Of a stretch of 64,000 nt of DNA, positions 52,249 through 61,716 are shown one piece after another (within the stretch, counting starts at the first letter, position 1; every line of letters starts with the position of its first letter). Position numbers and translations under genes: made by a program. A model generated the notes under the pieces. The model was not told the DNA's origin, ran no database searches, and saw only the letters and a list, made by a program, of their open reading frames with translations. This DNA is from Oceanospirillaceae bacterium. GTDB lineage: Bacteria; Pseudomonadota; Gammaproteobacteria; Pseudomonadales; Balneatricaceae. The stretch lies in the NCBI GenBank assembly GCA_013215505.1, contig JABSQZ010000025.1:45507-109506 (forward strand), in the 5' to 3' direction.

Positions 52249-53907
52249 ATGAAAATAAGTGCAAAATTAATCTCGGTGCAATTTTTATTGCTCTTTGTGT
52301 TGTTGTTGGGAGCCTCTTTAGCTTCATATTTTTATGCGATACCACATGTCGAATTGATTGAGAAAAGACAGGGGCTGAAAGATTTATCCAGAGTAGAGCA
52401 TCGAATTGCTCAGGAACTGGATGTGTTGTCAATTTTGGCCATAGATTGGGGAGAGTGGGATGATACTTACGCTTATCTCAATGATCGGAATAAGGCATAT
52501 GAAACATCGAACCTGATAAACAAAACACTTATCGAGAGGGGAATACACTTCATTATTATCGTGAAGCATAATGGCGATGTCCTCTGGAAACAATTTTCTC
52601 CGAGTGTCAAAAAATATGCGACTGCAGCGCTTTGGCAAAAGGACAACTGGAGTGAACGGCATCCTTTTATTGCTTTAATGCAAAATAAAAACAAGGGAAT
52701 GATATATAGCAATTTTGGATCCGTACTGGTTGCCGGATCGAAGATCGTCACTAGCCAGGGGGAGGGGGACAGCCGCGGTTATGTATTTTTTGGTAAATTA
52801 ATGACTAATCAGTTAATTAAAAAATTCTCACAAGATCTTGAGTTTCCGATTGAGTTGTCGATTGATAATCACCGGGATGAAAATGATGTACAGTTTATTT
52901 CTCAGTATAAAAAAATTGTGCGTGGTTTAATCCCCTTTGCTAACAGCAGCACTCATTTTCTCTCAATCAGCCTTGTTCAACTCCGGCCTTTTTATCAAGA
53001 GGCGATAATGGGCATAAAATATACACTGCTGATTGTATTGGGCCTGGGTATCTTTTCTTCAATCATTACCTTTTTTATCCTGAAGAAAGTACTGATTAAT
53101 CCGATCATACAGTTGCGACGACAAACCTATAGATTTGGCAGAGATCAGAGCTCAATCCCTATTAAGTTATTAAATAGCAATGATGAACTTGGGCATTTAT
53201 CCGCTTCCCTGGTAAATATGGCGTATGAGCTAAAAAGAAGTTGGGGGCTGCTGGAGCAAGAAAAAAATGTATACTTGACCGCCAGTAATACCGATGCACT
53301 GACCCAGCTTAAAAACAGGCGTTGCCTGGAAACATTCCTTGGCAAACAACAAACATGGAATACGCCAAAGCATTGGTCATTCCTGATGTTAGATCTGGAT
53401 CATTTCAAAAAAGTTAACGACCAGTGGGGGCACCACGTAGGAGACATAGTGTTACAACAGTTCTCCTCGCTATTAACTGACGTCTGTCGCGGTTCGGATG
53501 TTATATTTCGCATTGGAGGGGAAGAATTTGTGGTGGTCTGTGAAGGGGCCACTCAATCGCAAAGTTGCCTGGTTGTTGAGAGAATAAGAAAAACCGTGGA
53601 AAATTTTCAGTTTGGTCCTTCAGGAGAGTTTTTTAACGTCACTTGCTCAATTGGCTTTTATGCCATGTACAACACTAAACCTAATGTGGACTGGAAGGCA
53701 AAGTTAAAACTGGCGGATTTTGCCATGTACGCCGCTAAGAATAGCGGCAGGAATACCTGGGTGGGGCTATCGATCAATCAGCAGTCTCCACTGTTTACCA
53801 ATTACCAGTTACCTGCTGGTATTAGTTCATTAGCCGCTGATATTAAGAGCAAAAAATTACTGGTATATTCAGCGCAGCAGGACACTAATGAAATTCGTTG
53901 GCCCTGA
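52249..53907 (+). CDS. CHASE4-HAMP-GGDEF diguanylate cyclase
   Basis: A 552-residue membrane protein that should make cyclic di-GMP. A membrane segment at about 8-28 is followed by a CHASE4-type periplasmic domain (LSILAIDWGEWDDTYAYLND), a second segment at about 255-280, a HAMP-like linker, and a GGDEF domain. The catalytic motif is GGEEF (423-427), and the upstream RGSD five residues before it is an intact product-inhibition I-site. TDALTQLKNRRCLE and LDLDHFKKVND are also standard. It may act with the preceding sensor kinase, but the 366-bp gap suggests separate transcription. Confidence 0.92.
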   Translation: MKISAKLISVQFLLLFVLLLGASLASYFYAIPHVELIEKRQGLKDLSRVEHRIAQELDVLSILAIDWGEWDDTYAYLNDRNKAYETSNLINKTLIERGIHFIIIVKHNGDVLWKQFSPSVKKYATAALWQKDNWSERHPFIALMQNKNKGMIYSNFGSVLVAGSKIVTSQGEGDSRGYVFFGKLMTNQLIKKFSQDLEFPIELSIDNHRDENDVQFISQYKKIVRGLIPFANSSTHFLSISLVQLRPFYQEAIMGIKYTLLIVLGLGIFSSIITFFILKKVLINPIIQLRRQTYRFGRDQSSIPIKLLNSNDELGHLSASLVNMAYELKRSWGLLEQEKNVYLTASNTDALTQLKNRRCLETFLGKQQTWNTPKHWSFLMLDLDHFKKVNDQWGHHVGDIVLQQFSSLLTDVCRGSDVIFRIGGEEFVVVCEGATQSQSCLVVERIRKTVENFQFGPSGEFFNVTCSIGFYAMYNTKPNVDWKAKLKLADFAMYAAKNSGRNTWVGLSINQQSPLFTNYQLPAGISSLAADIKSKKLLVYSAQQDTNEIRWP

Positions 53908-54069
53908 TTTGAGAAGCAAATTAGTGCTCTTACTGTAGTGACTTTGCTGCGCAATGACAGAGAAAGTTAAAAGATAAAATGGCAATTGCGCTGTATTTAT
54001 TGTGTTATCTTTTATGGCTAAACTAGCAGTGAGCTCCCTTCCCCCTCCCCAAAAAATAAGAGCAATATT

Positions 54070-54798
54070 ATGAAACCGACCCCGACTCTTGAAGTCTGTA
54101 TCGACAATCTACAGGCTCTAGAAACTTGTATCGCACTTGGAGTCGATCGCATAGAACTCTGTTCTTCCCTGGAACTAGGTGGCCTCACCCCCAGTTACGG
54201 TTTAATGCTAGCTGCCGCCAGTTGCCCTGTGCCTGTTTACGTGATGATTCGGCCTACAAGCGGAGAGTTTTGTTACGACCAGACTCAGCTTACAGTGATG
54301 TTAAAAGACATAGAGATTGCCAGGGAACTGGGTCTGTCAGGTGTTGTATTCGGAGCCGCCACTGCAGATAGCAGACTAGATATTGGGCTATTAGCTGAGT
54401 TGTGTCTGGCGAGTGAGGGTATGGGAAAAACCTTACATAGAGTCATAGATTTGCTGGTGGATCCACTGCAGGCGATAGATCAGGCTGTGGACCTGGGGTT
54501 CGAGAGGATACTGACCTCCGGTGGCGCATTGTCGGCAATGCAAGGGCTTGCAAAACTGCGCAAGATGCAGCGGCACGCCCAAGGACGGATTGAAATTATG
54601 GCGGGTGCCGGGGTAAGTGCCGACAATCTGATTGAACTGCTGCAATCGACCCAGATCAGCGCCTTACATAGCTCTTGCAGCAGTGCTATGACAGTGTCAG
54701 AAAGCGCATTGGCCTTTGGCTTTGCCAGCGGCAATGCACGCCAAACTGACCCGAACAAAATCCAGGCAATCCTGGACAAAATCAGTTTTAAGTCGTAA
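54070..54798 (+). CDS. cutC: CutC family protein
   Basis: A 242-residue TIM-barrel protein of the CutC family, first linked to copper tolerance in E. coli, though later work ties that phenotype to a nearby small RNA. Blocks VDRIELCSSLELGGLTPSYG, VMIRPTSGEFCYD, TLHRVID, RILTSGG and IMAGAGVS are conserved. The last two codons and the stop (AAG TCG TAA) overlap a heptamer repeat, so the natural C-terminus probably ended in the adjoining DKISF region. Confidence 0.92.
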   Translation: MKPTPTLEVCIDNLQALETCIALGVDRIELCSSLELGGLTPSYGLMLAAASCPVPVYVMIRPTSGEFCYDQTQLTVMLKDIEIARELGLSGVVFGAATADSRLDIGLLAELCLASEGMGKTLHRVIDLLVDPLQAIDQAVDLGFERILTSGGALSAMQGLAKLRKMQRHAQGRIEIMAGAGVSADNLIELLQSTQISALHSSCSSAMTVSESALAFGFASGNARQTDPNKIQAILDKISFKS

Positions 54799-54818
54799 GT
54801 AGCGAGTCGTAAGTTAGG
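54791..54818 (+). repeat. Inverted-orientation heptamer array at the end of cutC
   Basis: Four seven-base units in register on the plus strand: AGTCGTA, AGTAGCG, AGTCGTA, AGTTAGG. Read on the other strand they are ACTTACG- and ACTCGCT-type units. The first unit gives the cutC stop codon (54796-54798). Together with the array at 54853-54908 it forms a large inverted repeat between the converging cutC and speB genes. Confidence 0.9.
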
Positions 54819-54845
54819 TTCAAGCCTAAATCAGTCTGATTATAT

Positions 54846-54922
54846 TCTTACGACTTACGACTTACGACTTACGACTTACGACTTACGACTTACGACTTAC
54901 GACTTAAGACTCGTTACTTTGT
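54846..54922. repeat. Heptamer tandem array ACTTACG at the end of speB
   Basis: Seven perfect ACTTACG units (54853-54901) are flanked in phase by TTCTTACG-like, ACTTAAG, ACTCGTT and ACTTTGT variants. Read along speB the units are AGTNNNN, beginning seven bases after the speB stop codon. Confidence 0.95.
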
Positions 54923-54925
54923 AAA

Positions 54926-55801
54926 TCACCGATTCCTCTCGACAATCCCCATCATCTTATAGGTCAATAGCGCCGCAGCAAAATCATAGGCGTGAAAGCC
55001 CTGAATAGGTGCAAATTCCATAATATCAAAACCAATAATGGTGCGCTGCTTAGCCACAGATTCAAACAAGTTTAAGGTTTGATACCAACCTAAACCGCCG
55101 GGAACTGGCGTACCTGTAGAGGGGAAAACTGAAGGGTCCATACCATCAATGTCTAAGGTGAAAAATACTTTCTCCGGGAAATCATCGGGCAATTGTATCT
55201 CTTGAATGTTAGTGGGCACTATTTCATCGGCATCCTGAAAGTACACACCGTGCTGTTCCCGGATCTGCATTTCCTCTTCGCAGAAAGCCCGTATCCCCAA
55301 TTGGTAGAGGGGGATACCTAAATCCACCACCCGCTTCATCACTGAGGCATGACTCAATTCATCACCTTCGTAAGCTTCACGCAGATCGGCGTGCGCATCG
55401 ATTTGCACTATGCCAAAATCATCGTAACCGGCATCGCGTAATCCTTTGGCCACCCCGTATGTAACAGTATGCTCTCCGCCAAAAACAACCGGCATGGAAC
55501 CGTCGGCAACGATTTTAGCGGTAGCAGCGGCAATATTATCTATCACTTGCGCCGGGCTGACGCTGCAATCTACTGGCGGGCAAGTGTAAATACCTGCATC
55601 ACAGGGCTTGCTCTTGCCATCCCACTCCTCCAGCTGCCAGGAAGCTTTTAAGATTGCCGAGGGGCCTTGGGCAGTTCCGCCACCGTAGGAGACCGTTTTC
55701 TCATAGGGCACAGGCAGTACCTGAAAAGCTGCCTGATTTGCTGCTGGCTGCTCAATTTCAGAGCCTAAAAATATCGGGTAGTCATCGCTGCTGTCAATCA
55801 T
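54926..55801 (-). CDS. speB: Agmatinase
   Basis: SpeB hydrolyses agmatine to putrescine and urea. The 291-residue ureohydrolase carries the binuclear manganese signatures GGEHTVTYGV, QIDAHADLRE and DIDGMDPSVFPSTGTPVPGG. It is the last gene of a minus-strand polyamine set whose first gene, speA, supplies agmatine. The 61-bp gap to nspC suggests an operon. Confidence 0.93.
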   Translation of the reverse strand: MIDSSDDYPIFLGSEIEQPAANQAAFQVLPVPYEKTVSYGGGTAQGPSAILKASWQLEEWDGKSKPCDAGIYTCPPVDCSVSPAQVIDNIAAATAKIVADGSMPVVFGGEHTVTYGVAKGLRDAGYDDFGIVQIDAHADLREAYEGDELSHASVMKRVVDLGIPLYQLGIRAFCEEEMQIREQHGVYFQDADEIVPTNIQEIQLPDDFPEKVFFTLDIDGMDPSVFPSTGTPVPGGLGWYQTLNLFESVAKQRTIIGFDIMEFAPIQGFHAYDFAAALLTYKMMGIVERNR

Positions 55802-55862
55802 GTCTATTCTCTGTGTTGCACTTGTTTATATTTTTCTAGCTATTTAGCTAAGCTGACAGGGA

Positions 55863-57044
55863 TCAGGAGAGCCGCTGTTTAAAATCTTCATAGCCAAATT
55901 CTTTGACCACTTGTAACTCATCGGTTAGTGAGTTCCACAGCACAATTGCCGGTAACTTAGTACCATTAAAAGTACTGGTCTTGACCATAGTGTAATGTGA
56001 CATGTCTTCAAAAATCAGACGCTGGCCAATTGCTAATGGCTGAGCAAAGCTGTAGTCGTTGATGATATCACCTGCCAGGCAAGTTAAGCCGCCGAGGCGG
56101 TAATTGTGTGGGAACTGGCCCACCTCACCGGCACCAGTGATATCCGGACGATAGGGCATTTCCAGAGTGTCCGGCATATGGCAAGTGGCCGAAGTGTCTA
56201 ACAGTGCCTGTTGGCCATCGCTTTCAATAATGTCTAGCACTTGCGCACAGAGCACACCAGTGCCTATGGCGATCGCCTCACCTGGCTCTATATAAACTTG
56301 TACAGAGTATTTATCTGCAAAAGCTTTTATTCTGGCTATTAACCCTGCAACATCGTAGCCGGGGACGGTGATGTGGTGACCACCGCCAAAATTAATCCAC
56401 TGCATCTGTTTAAGTAAGTGACCAAATTTATCCTCGACTGCCGTTAAAGTTCTGTCCAACTCGGCAAAGCCCTGTTCACATAAAGTGTGAAAATGCAGTC
56501 CACTGATGCCGCTTAAGTCCTGCCCTTGCAGATCAGCCAGACGAATTCCCAGGCGTGAACCCGGCGCACAGGGGTCGTAAATAGGCACACTACCCTCGGA
56601 GTGTTCGGGGTTGATGCGCAGGCCGAATGCTAATTCTGGCCGCTTAGCTCTGGCAGCTTCAATGATGTCTTGAAAACGCCGCCACTGCCCTGTGCTGTTA
56701 AAAACAATGTGATCGGCAAAGGTCAGTAGTTCAGCTAAATCTTCTTCACTAAAAGCAGCGCTGTACACATGTACTTCGTTGGGCCTGCCGGTTGCCTGAT
56801 ATTCATCTCTACCCAGCAGTGCCTCGTGCAAACCGCTGGCGCAGATTCCGTCTAAATAACTAGCAGTCAGGGGACCTAGTTGCCACATTGAAAAGGCTTT
56901 GAGTGCCGCCAGCACTTTAGCGCCACTGGCGTCTGCCACACGCTTGAGGATTTTTAAATTACGCTCGATGGCAACTTGATCAACTACGAAACAAGGGGAG
57001 GGCAGTCGCTGTAAATTCAGCTTGGAAAAATCGGTAAATTGCAT
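55863..57044 (-). CDS. nspC: Carboxynorspermidine/carboxyspermidine decarboxylase
   Basis: NspC removes CO2 from carboxyspermidine (or carboxynorspermidine) to give spermidine (or norspermidine). The 393-residue PLP enzyme of the alanine racemase/ornithine decarboxylase fold shows LAALKAFSMW with the PLP lysine, DGICASGLHEALLG, LRINPEHSEG, GLHFHTLCEQG, NFGGGHHITVPGYD, EPGEAIAIGTG and CLAGDIINDYSF. It lies between the carboxyspermidine dehydrogenase gene and speB. This replaces the SpeE/SpeD route of E. coli. Confidence 0.95.
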   Translation of the reverse strand: MQFTDFSKLNLQRLPSPCFVVDQVAIERNLKILKRVADASGAKVLAALKAFSMWQLGPLTASYLDGICASGLHEALLGRDEYQATGRPNEVHVYSAAFSEEDLAELLTFADHIVFNSTGQWRRFQDIIEAARAKRPELAFGLRINPEHSEGSVPIYDPCAPGSRLGIRLADLQGQDLSGISGLHFHTLCEQGFAELDRTLTAVEDKFGHLLKQMQWINFGGGHHITVPGYDVAGLIARIKAFADKYSVQVYIEPGEAIAIGTGVLCAQVLDIIESDGQQALLDTSATCHMPDTLEMPYRPDITGAGEVGQFPHNYRLGGLTCLAGDIINDYSFAQPLAIGQRLIFEDMSHYTMVKTSTFNGTKLPAIVLWNSLTDELQVVKEFGYEDFKQRLS

Positions 57045-57077
57045 AGTCTCAGAGGTCGTTAGCAGTTAAACAGTACG

Positions 57078-57120
57078 GTGCTTGCTGCATAACTGAGACG
57101 ATCAGTTATGCAGCAAGCAC
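57078..57120 (-). promoter_or_regulatory. Perfect 19-bp stem-loop between two polyamine genes
   Basis: Arms 57078-57096 and 57102-57120 are perfectly complementary (19 bp) around a five-base loop. The hairpin begins seven bases after the stop codon of the carboxyspermidine dehydrogenase gene and ends 34 bp before the nspC start. No T tract follows on the minus strand, so read-through, mRNA processing or 3' end protection seem more likely than plain termination. Confidence 0.75.
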
Positions 57121-57126
57121 TGCGGA

Positions 57127-58338
57127 TTAAGCGTCTAAATTGAAATGATTCAACTCAATCACTTTCCACGGCAGGCCGTGTTTATTCATATCATCCATAA
57201 ACCCGTCGGGGTCAAATTGCTCGATGTTCCAAACCCCAGGTTTAATCCAGTTACCCTCTAACATCTGCTTGGCACCAATCATCGCGGGTACTCCAGTCGT
57301 GTAAGAAATAGCCTGAGAGCCCACTTCTTTATAACAAGTCTGGTGATCACAAGTGTTGTAGAGGTAAACCACTTTTTCCACGCCGTCTTTAATACCTCGT
57401 ACTACGACGCCGATGCAAGTGCGACCGACGGTACGAGGCCCCAGTGAAGAAGGGTCTGGCAGCAATTGCGCCAGTAACTGGATAGGTACGATTTGCTGAC
57501 CACGGTAGTTGATGGGCTCTATCCCCAGCATGCCGACGTTCCCCAGCACTTCCAGGTGTTTGAGGTAGCTATCGCCAAAGCTCATCCAGAACTGGGCCCG
57601 CTTAATAGTTGGGTAGTGCTTAGTCAGTGACTCCAGCTCTTCGTGATACATGCGGTAGATGTTGTAAGTACCGACATCTTCCGGGCAAGTGAAGCTGGCT
57701 TTTTTCGACATCGCACCTGTGGTGATAAACTCACCGTTTTCCCAGTGACGACACTCGGCGGTTACTTCGCGGATATTGATCTCAGGGTTAAAGTTGGTGG
57801 CGAAGGGGTAGCCGTGATCGCCACCATTAACATCAATAATGTCTAATTCGTGAATCTCATCGAAATAGTGCTTGGCCAGGTAAGCAGTGAAAACGTTAGT
57901 CGCACCTGGATCAAAGCCGCTGCCCAGCAGTGCAGTAAGGCCTGCTTTTTCGAATCTTTCCTGATAGGCCCACTGCCATTTGTATTCAAATTTAGCGGTC
58001 TCTTTTGGCTCGTAGTTGGCGGTATCCATATAGTGCACGCCGGCTTCTAAACAGGCATCCATGATGGTCAGATCTTGGTAGGGCAGGGCCACGTTGATTA
58101 CCAGTTGTGGTTGCTCAGCTTTTAGCAGTGCCACTAGTTCAGGTACATTGTCGGCATCCACTTGGGCGGTGCGAATCACCTGGCCCGTTCTCTGTTTGAC
58201 TGCGGCGGCAATTGCCACACACTTAGATTCAGTGCGACTCGCCAGTAAAATATCGCTGAAGATATCTGCTACCTGGGCACATTTTTGCACGACAACGCCG
58301 CCGACGCCGCCGGCGCCAATAATGATTACTTTGGACAT
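57127..58338 (-). CDS. Carboxynorspermidine/carboxyspermidine dehydrogenase (saccharopine dehydrogenase-like)
   Basis: The 403-residue enzyme condenses putrescine (or diaminopropane) with aspartate beta-semialdehyde and reduces the imine with NADPH. The N-terminal Rossmann motif VIIGAGGVGGVVVQKCA is followed by LGSGFDPGATNVFTAYLA, MDTANYEPKETA and YNTCDHQTCYKEVGSQAISYTTGVPAMIGA. The gene sits between speA and nspC, which fixes the pathway. With SpeA and SpeB providing putrescine, the product is probably carboxyspermidine; carboxynorspermidine would require diaminopropane, for which no gene is seen here. Confidence 0.94.
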   Translation of the reverse strand: MSKVIIIGAGGVGGVVVQKCAQVADIFSDILLASRTESKCVAIAAAVKQRTGQVIRTAQVDADNVPELVALLKAEQPQLVINVALPYQDLTIMDACLEAGVHYMDTANYEPKETAKFEYKWQWAYQERFEKAGLTALLGSGFDPGATNVFTAYLAKHYFDEIHELDIIDVNGGDHGYPFATNFNPEINIREVTAECRHWENGEFITTGAMSKKASFTCPEDVGTYNIYRMYHEELESLTKHYPTIKRAQFWMSFGDSYLKHLEVLGNVGMLGIEPINYRGQQIVPIQLLAQLLPDPSSLGPRTVGRTCIGVVVRGIKDGVEKVVYLYNTCDHQTCYKEVGSQAISYTTGVPAMIGAKQMLEGNWIKPGVWNIEQFDPDGFMDDMNKHGLPWKVIELNHFNLDA

Positions 58339-58412
58339 ATTAATTCTTCCATCTAAATTTTATGCATTTTAGCAGTACTCTAATAGCACTGCTTAATTAT
58401 TAGTTATTTTAC

Positions 58413-60365
58413 CTAGTCCTGAGCTTCGCGCTCGAAATAGGTATAGCCTTGTAAGCTATCTTTAAAAGCGGACAACATTTTTTGTCGCTGCGAGGCGCTG
58501 ATGATTTTATCGCGCACTCCCTGCTCGGCGCGGCGGCGGAATTGCTCCAGCATTTGCTTGGGATCGTACTCTACATAGCTGAGTACATCGGAGATACTGT
58601 CACCGTGAAATTCTCGCACAAAGTCATAACTGCCATCGTCGTTTACTTTAACGCTGACCACGTTGGTGTCACCAAACAAGTTGTGTAAATCCCCCAGAGT
58701 CTCCTGATAGGCACCGACTAAAAATACCCCTATATAGTATTCCTGGTCTTGATTTAAACTGTGCAGCGGCAGGGTATTACGGATCCCCTGTGGCGAGATG
58801 AAACGGTCAATTTTTCCATCGCAGTCGCAAGTGATGTCGGCGATAATCGCCTCGCGGGTCGGCTGCTCATCTAAACGATGAATCGGCATCACCGGGAACA
58901 CTTGATCGATGGCCCAAATGTCAGGTAGCGATTGGAATAAGCTGAAGTTGCCGTAGTAAATATCGCAGAGTAATTCCGGAAGGTTTTCCAGTTCTGGGGG
59001 CACACGCTCGATAGTTTTTAAAATTTTGGCGATCTTATCCAGTACTGCTAAGGTTATATTATCGGCTAAAGCACGATCGCGCAGTCCAACATGGCCGCGA
59101 CGAAATAACTCTCTTATTTCATCACGATAGTACAAAGCATCGTTGTAACACTCCTGAAAATTTCGCTCATTAACCGTTGAATTCACCGCAAACAAGTTGT
59201 GTAAGGTCTCGTGGTCTGTATCTGGTAGTGTTTCTGGCAGTGGCCGTGGATCGTGGTTACGCACATCCAATACGTTAAACAGCAGCAGTGAGGAGTAGGC
59301 GACGGTCGCCCGGCCAGACTCAGTAACAATAGTCGGATGCTCTATTTGCAGTGGATCTAAGCTCTCCACTATGGCCTCGACGATATTGACGCAATATTCA
59401 TCCAGTCGATAGTTCATGCTGTGGGTGCTGTTGGTTCTCGCCCCCTCGTAATCAACTGCCAGGCCACCGCCCAAATCCAGGTAGCCCATGGGAGCTCCTT
59501 CAGCGATCAGGCCGGCATAAAAGCGACAAGCTTCCTGCACACCGCTGCGAATGTTGCGGATGTTGGGGATTTGAGAACCTAAGTGACAGTGTAATAGCTG
59601 CAGGCAATCGAGCATCTGTGCCGTTTTTAGCTGTTCCACTACATCGAGTAGGGCGCTGGTCGAAAGCCCAAAGATGGATCTATCGCCGCTGTCTTCGTTC
59701 CAGTGACCATCGACGATTACCGAAGATTTAATCCGTGCGCCTATTAGCGGTTTAATGCCTAAAGCTTTAGAGCGCTCTAAAATAATAGGCAGCTCGGCGG
59801 GGGTCTCTAAAACAAAAAAACAGTTGATGCCCAGTTGTCTGGCATATAGACCCAAGTCGACAAACTCCGCGTCTTTGTAACCGTTACAGACAATCAGGCT
59901 ATTGTTATCGCGCAGCTGCGACAGGGCGATAATCAGCTCGGCCTTACTGCCCGCTTCTAAACCGTGATTAAAGCGGCGACCAAAATCGGCGATTTCCTCG
60001 ATAACATGGCACTGCTGGTTTACCTTAATCGGAAACACTCCGCGGTAATCACCGCGATAATCAACGTCCGCAATAGCGCGGATAAAAGCTTCGTTGAGCT
60101 CTTTGATCCTCTGGTCCAAAACGTTCTCAATGCGCAATATAGCTGGCATTTCCATGCCGCGCTCTTTCATCCCTTGCACTATTTCCAGCAGTGACACTGA
60201 AGTGGACTGCCCTTGGCGTTGTACAGATACTTGCACTTCGCCGCGCTCGGAAATATTAAAGTAACCGGCACCCCAGTCGTTTACCCCGTAAAGCCTTTCA
60301 CTGTCGTCGACAGTCCAAGGGGCATTTGATTCTGTAGCTGCATTAGCTGGATATTGCTTTTCCAT
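58413..60365 (-). CDS. speA: Biosynthetic arginine decarboxylase
   Basis: SpeA converts arginine to agmatine, the first step of this polyamine pathway. The 650-residue PLP enzyme has YGVNDWGAGYFNISERGEV near the N-terminus, VFPIKVNQQ with the PLP lysine, GLEAGSKAEL, LLHCHLGSQI, LDLGGGLAVDYEG, SESGRATVA (as TESGRATVA) and a long C-terminal region with CDCDGKIDRF. It leads speA - dehydrogenase - nspC - speB on the minus strand. The 421-bp upstream gap probably holds its promoter. Confidence 0.96.
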   Translation of the reverse strand: MEKQYPANAATESNAPWTVDDSERLYGVNDWGAGYFNISERGEVQVSVQRQGQSTSVSLLEIVQGMKERGMEMPAILRIENVLDQRIKELNEAFIRAIADVDYRGDYRGVFPIKVNQQCHVIEEIADFGRRFNHGLEAGSKAELIIALSQLRDNNSLIVCNGYKDAEFVDLGLYARQLGINCFFVLETPAELPIILERSKALGIKPLIGARIKSSVIVDGHWNEDSGDRSIFGLSTSALLDVVEQLKTAQMLDCLQLLHCHLGSQIPNIRNIRSGVQEACRFYAGLIAEGAPMGYLDLGGGLAVDYEGARTNSTHSMNYRLDEYCVNIVEAIVESLDPLQIEHPTIVTESGRATVAYSSLLLFNVLDVRNHDPRPLPETLPDTDHETLHNLFAVNSTVNERNFQECYNDALYYRDEIRELFRRGHVGLRDRALADNITLAVLDKIAKILKTIERVPPELENLPELLCDIYYGNFSLFQSLPDIWAIDQVFPVMPIHRLDEQPTREAIIADITCDCDGKIDRFISPQGIRNTLPLHSLNQDQEYYIGVFLVGAYQETLGDLHNLFGDTNVVSVKVNDDGSYDFVREFHGDSISDVLSYVEYDPKQMLEQFRRRAEQGVRDKIISASQRQKMLSAFKDSLQGYTYFEREAQD

Positions 60366-60786
60366 AGATAAATTTCTGCGAATAAAGGTAAATTTGGATA
60401 AATTGTAAAGTGAAATAATACTGATGTATTGCTCTACAAGGATAGAAGATAATTGAGCAAATATAAAAACACATACTGCTGATAAGCCGCTAATTATGCA
60501 TTTTTTTTACTAAAGATCAAACTTCAGTGGAGCTTTTCCCAGGGGGCAAAATATGTCGTTATCAGGCAAGCAGAATGGTTGTAAAAGAGCGCCTAAAACT
60601 GGCACCATAAAATAATTAAATATCACTGCAAGCAATTGAAAAACATGACTAATTTATTTTTTATTAGGTTGGGGTTTGTATTTACATGCCCCGTAAACTG
60701 TTATTTTAGCGCTTTCTTTAAACTTGCAACAGATAGTGGTTTAGAAACCCTGTCACTGTTGGTAACTGTTTTTGCTCTGCGTGGCT
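60366..60786. other. Intergenic region upstream of speA
   Basis: A 421-bp AT-rich stretch between two minus-strand genes. I see no gene, repeat array or clear hairpin in it. The speA promoter should lie here. Confidence 0.5.
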
Positions 60787-61611
60787 CTACTTGTCGCTAT
60801 TAAATTTTCCCGGTGTTATCCCCATCTGCTTTTTAAACATATGGATAAATGCCGGTAGTGATTCATAGCCTAAAGACAATGCCACTTCTGTGACCGAGCG
60901 GTTTTCACTCAGTCCCTGGATCGCCCGGTGCAATATCAATTGTTCGCGCCAGCGGCTGTAGCTCATACCCAATTTATCTTCAAAGCGCCTGGCAATGGTT
61001 TTACTGCTCGCTCCCAATAGTTTGCCCCATTCAACTAAAGTCGTTTTACGCTCTGGCTGCTGTTGCAGTGCCTGCAGTATAGGCAGCAGCAGTCGGTCAT
61101 CTGCTAATGGCAGAGACAAAGGCTGCGTTTCTAGTCCACAAATTTGGTCAATTAATACATCCAGTAACCGCAGTTGCTGCCGATTTAGCCCAGGTGCTTC
61201 ACCGCTAGCGCAAGCATCTTCAGGAGGGGTAAAAAATTGGCTTGCCCTGGCGATCAGCAGACGGGTTAGTGGATCTACTTTTAATACTTTTATCTGCTGT
61301 GAGCAGGGTGAAATCAGGCCTTTTTCTATATGTACGCTGCGCAGTCTGGCACCGGTAACAGTGGCAATACTATGGCTGTGGTTGGCCGGTACCCAAATTG
61401 CCTGGCCGCTGGGAATTAAATGTTGTCCTTTAGAACTTGTTACTTCTAGTAATCCCGATAGAGCAAAGATCAGCTGTTCCCAGTCGTGGCTGTGCATTAC
61501 AACTTCACCGTATGCAGGTAGATCCTTAGCCCTCATATACACAGGCATAGGTAACTTTTTATAGATTCCCAGCCTGGGCTGAAATTTCTGCCAGTGTTGC
61601 TGTCGCTGCAT
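60787..61611 (-). CDS. AraC family regulator with N-terminal cupin
   Basis: The 274-residue protein has an N-terminal cupin-like sensor (about 30-115, HSHDWEQLIFALSGLLEV... QAIWVPANHSHSI) and a C-terminal pair of AraC helix-turn-helix motifs (about 190-272, SSKTIARRFEDKLGMSYSRWREQLILHRAIQGL and VTEVALSLGYESLPAFIHMFKKQMGITPGKF). It is divergent from a PrpB-like lyase gene, 105 bp away, and probably controls it. Confidence 0.87.
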   Translation of the reverse strand: MQRQQHWQKFQPRLGIYKKLPMPVYMRAKDLPAYGEVVMHSHDWEQLIFALSGLLEVTSSKGQHLIPSGQAIWVPANHSHSIATVTGARLRSVHIEKGLISPCSQQIKVLKVDPLTRLLIARASQFFTPPEDACASGEAPGLNRQQLRLLDVLIDQICGLETQPLSLPLADDRLLLPILQALQQQPERKTTLVEWGKLLGASSKTIARRFEDKLGMSYSRWREQLILHRAIQGLSENRSVTEVALSLGYESLPAFIHMFKKQMGITPGKFNSDK

Positions 61612-61716
61612 GCTCGAATGTCCTCATCTCGATGTAATTTGTCATTTTGTGGTAAGAAAGACAATTTTATTCAGTATAAGATCAGTGGCCTATAAAGCAA
61701 CTTAAGCCTGGGAGCG

